Shown here: positions 23,304-29,709 of the stretch, one piece after another
How positions within the stretch are numbered: position 1 is the stretch's first letter
Layout: every line of letters starts with the position of its first letter
Source of the DNA: Sulfurimonas sp.
GTDB lineage: Bacteria; Campylobacterota; Campylobacteria; Campylobacterales; Sulfurimonadaceae
Length of the DNA: 29,709 bases
NCBI GenBank assembly: GCA_027047745.1
Contig: JALTUB010000352.1
Coordinates: 1 to 29,709, forward strand
Reading direction: 5' to 3'
Position numbers and translations under genes: made by a program
Notes under the pieces: model-generated
What the model was told of the DNA's origin: nothing
The model's database searches: none
Seen by the model: the letters and a program-made list of their open reading frames with translations, nothing else

Positions 23304-24856
23304 TAGTGTGCCTCCTCTATTGAACTTTTAGGAATACTTAGCACTTTTAGAGGGCTAGGAATTCTTGATTTTGCTTCTGGTGTTTGTGCTTTATCATGCA
23401 TAAGTTGCACAATTGACTCAACACTATTGTTGATAGGTTCTAAAACTGGTTTAGGATATACACCCAACCAGATAGCTATAATAGTTAATGGGATAAGAGC
23501 AAAAAGTTCTCTTTTGTTTATATCTGGAAGATTTCTATTTGCTTCATTTGTAATCTCTCCATAAAAGAGTTTCTTAAAAGATGCGAGCATATAGATAGCA
23601 CCTACGATGATACCTACACCAGCTAAAAGTGTTAAGACTTGAGACTGTTTAAAGAAACCAAGCAGACTTAAAAACTCACCAACGAAGTTTATAGTTAGTG
23701 GCATACCAACTGAAGCCATCATCATAATACCAAAGATAGTTGCGTATCTTGGCATAGAGTGAGCTAAACCACCAAATTCACTCATAATCTTAGTGTGTCG
23801 TCTATCATAGATGACACCAACAAGGAAGAATAAAGCACCAGCAACAACGCCATGTCCTAACATTAAGAAAATCGAACCTGAGATACCCTCTACATTGAGT
23901 GCAAATGTTCCGATAATGATAATTCCCATGTGCGAAATTGAACTATAAGCGATAACTTGTTTAATATCTTTTTGAGCATAGGCAACCATCGCAGTATAGA
24001 TAACCATGATAATCGCTAAGATAGCGATTGGGTACATGAAAAACACTGAGGCATCTGGAAAGAGTGGCAATGAAAAACGGATAAACGCATAAGTTCCCAT
24101 TTTTAAAAGTATTGCCGCTAGTATCACAGAACCGATAGTTGGTGCTTGACCGTGTGCATATGGTAGCCATGTATGAAATGGAAACATAGGCACTTTGATA
24201 GCAAAACCAATAAAAAATGCTGCAAATAACCATAACTGAAAATTTTCAGGTAAGATTAGTCTATACCAATCTAGTATTGCAAAACTCCACTGACCTGTTG
24301 CTTGGTTGTAAAAGTAGGCCATAAAAAGCATACCCACAAGCATAACAAGTGAACCTGCAAATGTATATAAGAAGAACTTTATAGAAGCATAAACACGCTT
24401 TGGTCCACCCCAAGCACCGATGATATAAAGCATCGGAACAAGAGAAAGTTCCCAAAAAACATAGAACACTATAGCATCAAGAGCAGCAAATACACCAGAC
24501 ATAGTCATCTGAAGTACAAGAAGTGTAATAATCATGTTTTTAAGATCTTTTATTTCACCTAATGAAGCTATACCTATTAAAGTTACAAAAGTTGAAAGGA
24601 TAATAATAAATATGGAAATACCATCAACACCTAAAGTATAATTAATCCCAAATGCTGGAATCAAAGGAATACTTTCCATAAACTGCATACCAGATGAAAC
24701 ACCATCAAATGCGAACCATAGCCATAAAGCGATTGCAAACTCTATAGCAGATACTGCAATACCATAAGCACGAATACTATCTTTGTTTATAATAAATCCA
24801 AAAAGTGCTGCCACTAATGGAAAAAATATTAAAATTGATAAAATATGATCAACCAT
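23303..24856 (-). CDS. nuoM: NADH-quinone oxidoreductase subunit M
   Basis: A 517-residue polytopic proton-channel subunit of complex I. E136 in FWELSLVPMLYIIGAWGG is the conserved helix-5 glutamate; the discontinuous-helix phrase is HTWLPYAHGQAPTIGS, with Tyr where most NuoM proteins have Asp, followed by LLKMGTY. YSSISHMG is also typical. The start has GGAG eight bases upstream of the ATG. Three bases separate it from the nuoL stop. The C-terminal 30 residues are hydrophilic. Confidence 0.97.
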   Translation of the reverse strand: MVDHILSILIFFPLVAALFGFIINKDSIRAYGIAVSAIEFAIALWLWFAFDGVSSGMQFMESIPLIPAFGINYTLGVDGISIFIIILSTFVTLIGIASLGEIKDLKNMIITLLVLQMTMSGVFAALDAIVFYVFWELSLVPMLYIIGAWGGPKRVYASIKFFLYTFAGSLVMLVGMLFMAYFYNQATGQWSFAILDWYRLILPENFQLWLFAAFFIGFAIKVPMFPFHTWLPYAHGQAPTIGSVILAAILLKMGTYAFIRFSLPLFPDASVFFMYPIAILAIIMVIYTAMVAYAQKDIKQVIAYSSISHMGIIIIGTFALNVEGISGSIFLMLGHGVVAGALFFLVGVIYDRRHTKIMSEFGGLAHSMPRYATIFGIMMMASVGMPLTINFVGEFLSLLGFFKQSQVLTLLAGVGIIVGAIYMLASFKKLFYGEITNEANRNLPDINKRELFALIPLTIIAIWLGVYPKPVLEPINNSVESIVQLMHDKAQTPEAKSRIPSPLKVLSIPKSSIEEAH

Positions 24857-24859
24857 CTA

Positions 24860-26779
24860 CTAAACTCCTAAGCTTGATAAAATCGCTAAGATTTGATCAG
24901 AGTATCTAACTGCAAGTCCAAAAACCACAGCTAATAATAACAGTCCTAACAGACCTGCTACCATCCATTTTAGCATCGTAGATAAATTACCACTCTGCAT
25001 TGTTCTTGTTCTATCACCAGTGTTATAAATAATACCAGCAATACCATCTACTGAAGCATCTACAATTTTCATATCAACATGCGTCCAGAAAAGTTCAGAA
25101 ATCTCTCTATATGGAGTTACTAGATATTTTTCATAAGCGTATGGGATATAGTATTGATTGATAAGTAGTTTATATACAAAACTATTTTCCATAGCAGATG
25201 TACCATCAGGAACTTTTACGCCTGAATTTGCATATTTTCTATACGCATATAAAATTGATAAACCAACAAATAGTTGAGTTCCAACAAGCATAATCAATGC
25301 AGCACCATGTGAAATATGATATTCATGTGCTTCTAATGCCTCTTCAACCATATCAAAGAAAGGTGTTTGAAGAATCCCTGCCCCAACAGCAACAAGAAGT
25401 AATGGACTCATTGCTACTAGCATAAATCTATATGCTTCATGTGGATGAATTCCAAAAAGTTTATAACGCTCTTCACCATGGAAAATAAGTGCAACAAGTC
25501 TAAATGAATAGAATGCTGTTAAACCTGCAGTAAAGAGTAAAACACCGTAGATAACCATGTGATTTCCAGAGTATGCTACTTCTAGGATTGTATCTTTAGA
25601 GAAGAAACCTGCAAATGGAATAACACCAGCTAAAGCAAGAGAACCGATTACCATCATAATCCAAGTTCCCTTCATAACTTTTTTAAGTCCACCCATTTTA
25701 AATGGATCAAGTTCATCATGCATAGCATGCATAACATTACCTGCACCTAAAAATAACAATGCTTTAAAACCAGCATGTGCCATAAGGTGAAAAAGTGCCA
25801 CCCAATAAGCTCCAAGACCAGCTGCTGCGAACATATACCCAAGTTGAGAAAGAGTAGAATATGCGATAACTCGTTTCATATCACGATTTACAAGTGCCAT
25901 TGATGCTGCAAAAAGTGCAACGAGTGTACCAAGACTTGCGATAAAAAGACCAACATGAGGTATTAAACTATAAAGCTCATGAGAACGGATTACAAGATAA
26001 ACACCTGCAGTTACCATTGTTGCTGCGTGGATAAGAGCCGATACTGGAGTAGGACCTTCCATCGCATCTGCAAGCCAAGTATGAAGTGGAAACTGTGCTG
26101 ATTTACCCATAGCACCAATAAATAAAAATATACCAATCCAAGTAAGTGTAGCAGTAGGTAATTGATGAAATGCTGCAAAAGCACCATCATATTGGAGTGT
26201 TCCAGTGTTCCAATAAATTAAGAAAAGTCCAATCAACATTCCAAGGTCAGCAATACGGTTCATGATAAATGCTTCATTCGCTGCCCAAGTAGCACTCTCT
26301 TTATGAAACCAAAAACCAATAAGACCCCAAGAACATAGACCAACACCTTCCCATCCAATAAAGAGACCAGCATAGTTATCACTCATGACAAGTATCATCA
26401 TTGAAAATACAAATGCCGAGAGCCAAGCAAAGAACCTGTTAAAGCCCTTGTCATGATCCATATACCCTATCGCATATACATGAACAACAGTAGAAACAAG
26501 TGTTACAACCATCATCATAGTTACAGAAATCTGATCAACCATAAAACCAAAAGGAATGTAAAGGTCACCAGCTGACATCCAAGTCATCATCTCAACATGA
26601 ATTGGCTCACCACCATTTAAAATGTAATTAAGTAATATACTACTACTTACAAAAGATGTAAATATCAGTAAAGAACCTATGATACCTGTAAAAAGTTTCT
26701 TAGGTGTTGCCGTAAATAGTGCAGAAAACAGAGAACCAACAAGAGGTGCAAATAGTGCTATATATAAATATTTTTCCAT
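24860..26779 (-). CDS. nuoL: NADH-quinone oxidoreductase subunit L
   Basis: A 639-residue polytopic subunit, the distal proton channel of complex I, with the long C-terminal extension that forms the lateral helix running along the membrane arm. E144 in GWEGVGLCSWGLIGFW is the conserved helix-5 residue, and HTWLADAMEGPTPVSALIHA is the canonical broken-helix region. AYSTLSQLGYM is also standard. It begins five bases after the nuoK stop, with an AGGA/GAGG ribosome-binding site spanning that gap. Confidence 0.97.
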   Translation of the reverse strand: MEKYLYIALFAPLVGSLFSALFTATPKKLFTGIIGSLLIFTSFVSSSILLNYILNGGEPIHVEMMTWMSAGDLYIPFGFMVDQISVTMMMVVTLVSTVVHVYAIGYMDHDKGFNRFFAWLSAFVFSMMILVMSDNYAGLFIGWEGVGLCSWGLIGFWFHKESATWAANEAFIMNRIADLGMLIGLFLIYWNTGTLQYDGAFAAFHQLPTATLTWIGIFLFIGAMGKSAQFPLHTWLADAMEGPTPVSALIHAATMVTAGVYLVIRSHELYSLIPHVGLFIASLGTLVALFAASMALVNRDMKRVIAYSTLSQLGYMFAAAGLGAYWVALFHLMAHAGFKALLFLGAGNVMHAMHDELDPFKMGGLKKVMKGTWIMMVIGSLALAGVIPFAGFFSKDTILEVAYSGNHMVIYGVLLFTAGLTAFYSFRLVALIFHGEERYKLFGIHPHEAYRFMLVAMSPLLLVAVGAGILQTPFFDMVEEALEAHEYHISHGAALIMLVGTQLFVGLSILYAYRKYANSGVKVPDGTSAMENSFVYKLLINQYYIPYAYEKYLVTPYREISELFWTHVDMKIVDASVDGIAGIIYNTGDRTRTMQSGNLSTMLKWMVAGLLGLLLLAVVFGLAVRYSDQILAILSSLGV

Positions 26780-26784
26780 TTCCT

Positions 26785-27093
26785 CTATCCTTTCATCGTT
26801 GCTAAATTATCAAGGTCAATATTGCCATGGCGTTTATACCATACAATCAAAAGTCCTAGACCAACAGCAACTTCTGATGCAGCGATTGCAATTACAAAAA
26901 ATGCAAACATCTGACCAGTTAAGTCACCATAATAGTGTGAAATCGCTGCAAAAGCAATATTAACAGAGTTTAATAATATCTCTGTCGCGAAAAACAGTAA
27001 AAGAATGTTTTTTCTACGCATAACACCCACTAAACCAATAGCAAATAAAATCGTAGATAAAACTAAATAATGATTTAAACCTATTTCCATCAT
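26785..27093 (-). CDS. nuoK: NADH-quinone oxidoreductase subunit K
   Basis: A 102-residue three-helix membrane subunit of complex I, the usual NuoK length. The first helix (LNHYLVLSTILFAIGLVGVM), the FFATEILLNSVNIAF helix with the conserved glutamate, and the ASEVAVGLGLLIVWYKR third helix with the second glutamate are all present. These glutamates form part of the central proton path. Its start overlaps the nuoJ stop by four bases (ATGA). Confidence 0.97.
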   Translation of the reverse strand: MMEIGLNHYLVLSTILFAIGLVGVMRRKNILLLFFATEILLNSVNIAFAAISHYYGDLTGQMFAFFVIAIAASEVAVGLGLLIVWYKRHGNIDLDNLATMKG

Positions 27094-27665
27094 GTATTCA
27101 CCTTATTGATTGTGTTATTTTTCAGCTCTGCTATCTCTTGTGCATTCATAAGAGTTAAAGAAGCATCCATTTTTTTACCAGCTAGAACAATACCTGCCAC
27201 CATAGCTACCAAAAGCATAACAGCTGCAAGTTCAAAAGGTATAAGATACTTTGTAAAAAGAACCATACCAACCTCTTGTGTATTACCAGCACCTGCAACA
27301 CTTGGATAAAATGCTGTCATATTTGTAGAAATCATAGGTGCTGAGAAAATCAATACAACTAAAATAGCTGCAACAGCACTCATACCCACTACGATAAACT
27401 TGTTACCCTGTTTTTCTTTCACACTTCTTGTCGTATCAAAGAACATCATACCAAAGGCATAAAGAGCCATAACTGCACCAGTATAAACGATAATCTGTAT
27501 CGCACCTAAAAAATCAGCACCTAAGATAAAGAAAAATGCTGATATAAAAATCATTCCTGCTGCTAATGCACTTAGTGCATATAACGCTTGGGATGTTGTT
27601 ACTACTATAAAAAACATCGCAATTGTTAAAAATGCAAACAGGTAAAACGCTATTGCTTCAAACAT
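27090..27665 (-). CDS. nuoJ: NADH-quinone oxidoreductase subunit J
   Basis: A 191-residue five-helix membrane subunit of complex I next to the quinone-coupling region. The phrase FFILGADFLGAIQIIVYTGAVMALYAFGMM, around the pi-bulge helix, is the family's best conserved region (residues about 46-75). A ribosome-binding site (AAGGAG) precedes the ATG at 27665. It lies 12 bases after nuoI and is coupled to nuoK by overlap. Confidence 0.97.
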   Translation of the reverse strand: MFEAIAFYLFAFLTIAMFFIVVTTSQALYALSALAAGMIFISAFFFILGADFLGAIQIIVYTGAVMALYAFGMMFFDTTRSVKEKQGNKFIVVGMSAVAAILVVLIFSAPMISTNMTAFYPSVAGAGNTQEVGMVLFTKYLIPFELAAVMLLVAMVAGIVLAGKKMDASLTLMNAQEIAELKNNTINKVNT

Positions 27666-27677
27666 ACTTTTATCTCC

Positions 27678-28295
27678 TTAATATGATAAAGGTGTTTTTT
27701 TAACACGCTCATCTTCATGTGGTGTAATTGAACCAAAACCTTCAAACTCTAACTGAGCTCCAGCTTTCATCTTATCAATCGGTGTTAGCATATCTTCATA
27801 CATAAGAAATGATGCGCGTTGTTCAGAACCAACTTCATACTCACCACCATGAGTAATCGCAAGTTCTGGACATACTTCAGCACAGTATCCACAGAAGATA
27901 CAACGACCAAGGTTTATCGTATAAGATGAAACTTCTTTACGAGAATTTTCATCTATCTTAGTGTCCATACGAATACAATCAGAGATACAAATCTTTTCAC
28001 AAAGTCCACAACCGATACATCTCTCAGTATCTGATTCCCAAAGTCTTTTCATCTCATGCATTGCACGATAACGAGGACCTATTGGCATCTTCTCTTGAGG
28101 ATATTGAATCGTATGAATATCAAACTTTAACATCTCTCTCATAACAACCCAAAGACCAACAAAGAGTTCACCTCTAAAAGTTCTTTTTACAACTCGTTTG
28201 AATTTACCCCAACCATCAGTAGGATAATCTTCAATATCAACCATAAAGTAGCCATCATCAGCTACATTTCTATTATTAAATGCTTCCATTTTCAT
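27678..28295 (-). CDS. nuoI: NADH-quinone oxidoreductase subunit I (2x[4Fe-4S])
   Basis: A 205-residue peripheral subunit carrying clusters N6a and N6b, which pass electrons towards N2 and quinone. Ligands are C93/C96/C99/C103 and C132/C135/C138/C142. The first group is followed by Ile-Ser instead of the usual Pro. An amphipathic N-terminal helix (about 40-60) would rest on the membrane. The ATG at 28295 has AAGGGG upstream; a second in-frame ATG two codons later is also possible. Ten bases separate it from nuoH. Confidence 0.96.
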   Translation of the reverse strand: MKMEAFNNRNVADDGYFMVDIEDYPTDGWGKFKRVVKRTFRGELFVGLWVVMREMLKFDIHTIQYPQEKMPIGPRYRAMHEMKRLWESDTERCIGCGLCEKICISDCIRMDTKIDENSRKEVSSYTINLGRCIFCGYCAEVCPELAITHGGEYEVGSEQRASFLMYEDMLTPIDKMKAGAQLEFEGFGSITPHEDERVKKTPLSY

Positions 28296-28305
28296 TCCTA
28301 TCCCC

Positions 28306-29295
28306 TTAATACATCATTACTAAACCAGTGATTACAACATTAATCACTGCAAGTGGCATAAGAACTTTCCAACATAACCACATAAGTTGATCTGGTCTAA
28401 CATCTGGCCATGCAGCTCTTGTCCATAAGAAAAAGAAGAAGAAAAATGCCATCTTACCAAGTAAACCTAATGCACCTAAAATGCTACCATCACCAAAACC
28501 ACCTAAGAAAATAAGTGGAATCACAAATGAGATAAAGAACATATTTGCATACTCACCGATAAAGAAAAGACCCCATCTCATACCAGAATACTCAGTACCA
28601 AAACCATCAATAATCTCATGGTCATTTGCGATAAGGTGAAATGGTGTACGACCAGTTTCAGCAAATGCAGAAATCCAAAAAAGAATAAATGCAAGAGGTT
28701 GAGACCATATTATCCAATGTCCTACTCCACCAACTTGATAGTTGTTAAAATCAACTAAAGACAATGAACCAACCATCATGATAGGAGCTAAAATAGATAA
28801 ACCACTTACAACTTCATACGAGATAAATACTGCAGCCGCACGAGCAGCTGAAAGTAAAGAAAATTTATTGGCTGATGCCATACCACCGAGCATAGGACCA
28901 AAAAGTCCTACTGCCATAACACCAAGTACATACAAGATACCGATATTTACATCTGCAACTATTGGATGAACTGTGTATCCAAAGATTGTGAACTGAGGTA
29001 AAAAAGGTATAGCTGCTGCTGCCATAAATGCAGTAGCTGCTGTAATAACAGGTGCTATTTTGAAGATAGGAGCTACAACATTTGTAGGGACAATATCTTC
29101 TTTTGTAAATAGTTTAATACCATCTGCACCAACTTGAAGTAGTCCAAAAGGACCTACATTCATCGGCCCAAGACGACGCTGCATAAATGCAAGTATCTTA
29201 CGCTCAAAATATGTACCAATACCTGCTAAAGCAGAAAATATAAGTAAAATAACAACGACTTTTATAACCGTTTCTATTAAATATGCTGTATCCAT
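28306..29295 (-). CDS. nuoH: NADH-quinone oxidoreductase subunit H
   Basis: A 329-residue membrane subunit with about eight helices that forms the quinone tunnel entrance of complex I. RRLGPMNVGPFGLLQVGADG (40-59) and the following KLFTKED are canonical. The acidic loop that in most NuoH proteins reads NRxPFDLPEAESE is here GRTPFHLIANDHEI (215-228), followed by normal FGTEYSGMRWGLFFIGEY (232-249). AAAGGTG at the end of nuoG is the likely ribosome-binding site; the gap to nuoG is three bases. Confidence 0.97.
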   Translation of the reverse strand: MDTAYLIETVIKVVVILLIFSALAGIGTYFERKILAFMQRRLGPMNVGPFGLLQVGADGIKLFTKEDIVPTNVVAPIFKIAPVITAATAFMAAAAIPFLPQFTIFGYTVHPIVADVNIGILYVLGVMAVGLFGPMLGGMASANKFSLLSAARAAAVFISYEVVSGLSILAPIMMVGSLSLVDFNNYQVGGVGHWIIWSQPLAFILFWISAFAETGRTPFHLIANDHEIIDGFGTEYSGMRWGLFFIGEYANMFFISFVIPLIFLGGFGDGSILGALGLLGKMAFFFFFFLWTRAAWPDVRPDQLMWLCWKVLMPLAVINVVITGLVMMY

Positions 29296-29298
29296 ATA

Positions 29299-29709
29299 TT
29301 ACACCTTTTGTATCGAAGCTGAGTTAAAGCGATAACCACTAAACAATGCCTCTGAGTTTAATTTAATATCAAATGATGGAACAAGTGCGATATTTCCAGC
29401 GATTTTATTATCGCTGACTATAGTCGTTACAACTTCCCCATTTTCAGTTTTAACACGCACGCTATCTCCTTCATTTAAGTCTGAATCTGCCAAACTAGCT
29501 TCACTCATATATAAGCCACTTACTTCATCTAAGTTTGTAGCCTTGTTTGTAAATCCATTAAATTGTCTTACAGGGTTTGCAGCATATACCAACTCACCCT
29601 CTAAACAAAGAGATTCATCTGCTTTTTGAACACTTTCATCGTTAGAACCTTCCACAGCAATATTTTGAAGTTCATATCCTCTTACTTCTTCACCTGCATT
29701 TGTATAATG
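29299..29709 (-). CDS. nuoG: NADH-quinone oxidoreductase subunit G, C-terminal part only
   Basis: The last 136 residues of NuoG; the frame is open to the window edge at 29709, so a GTG at 29655 is not a real start. The segment matches the C-terminal molybdopterin-dinucleotide-binding-like fold of NuoG (LADSDLNEGDSVRVKTENGE, then IAGNIALVPSF). In NuoG this domain no longer binds a molybdenum cofactor but remains as a structural part of the peripheral arm. It is called nuoG from its place before nuoH and from the fold; without the cluster-binding N-terminus the call leans on synteny. Confidence 0.88.
   Translation of the reverse strand, partial: HYTNAGEEVRGYELQNIAVEGSNDESVQKADESLCLEGELVYAANPVRQFNGFTNKATNLDEVSGLYMSEASLADSDLNEGDSVRVKTENGEVVTTIVSDNKIAGNIALVPSFDIKLNSEALFSGYRFNSASIQKV

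Noticed and set aside
29299..29655. A stand-alone 118-residue gene before nuoH
   Set aside because: The frame continues open to the window edge and fits the NuoG C-terminus.

Overview
The window is AT-rich, gene-dense bacterial DNA that looks like a sulfur- or hydrogen-oxidising member of the Campylobacterota, most like Sulfurimonas and relatives. I infer this from the protein sequences, from the complex I gene order ending nuoK-L-M-N followed by a flagellar pflA-like gene (an arrangement known from Campylobacter), and from a Tat-exported molybdoenzyme operon. No rRNA, tRNA, CRISPR array, insertion sequence or phage gene is visible. There is no gene-free stretch longer than about 210 bases.

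Layout: (1) 1-1845 (+) is dnaK, lacking about its first 14 codons. (2) 1868-3733 (-) is a cyclic-di-GMP protein with a predicted zinc-binding CZB domain, a decayed GGDEF domain and an intact-looking EAL domain. (3) 3847-8505 (+) is a tightly packed envelope operon: a small exported protein, a thioredoxin-like protein, BatA, a BatB-BatC fusion, BatD and a c-type cytochrome. (4) 8568-11595 (+) is a three-gene partner-switch module: a STAS protein, a fused RsbT-like kinase/RsbX-like phosphatase, and a PAS-GGDEF-EAL enzyme. (5) 19195-11611 (-) is a seven-gene respiratory operon: four-cluster ferredoxin subunit, NrfD-like membrane subunit, 1094-residue Tat-exported molybdopterin catalytic subunit, TorD-like chaperone, a large multi-cluster ferredoxin and two small unrecognised proteins. 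(6) 29709-19404 (-) is the end of the complex I operon (nuoG 3' end, nuoHIJKLMN), with pflA directly behind it and a terminator after pflA.

How the parts may fit together: the molybdoenzyme operon should encode a periplasmic-facing oxidoreductase that exchanges electrons with the quinone pool through the NrfD subunit. Complex I uses the same pool from the cytoplasmic side and moves protons. Two cyclic-di-GMP loci and a flagellar motor scaffold gene share the window, so motility and surface behaviour may be tied to zinc or redox state and to a phosphorylation switch; this link is inference. The least conventional items are the STAS/kinase-phosphatase/GGDEF-EAL module, the CZB domain in a predicted phosphodiesterase, the compact Bat cluster with a thioredoxin and a cytochrome but no visible MoxR or DUF58 gene, and the two unknown proteins plus the large ferredoxin behind the molybdoenzyme.
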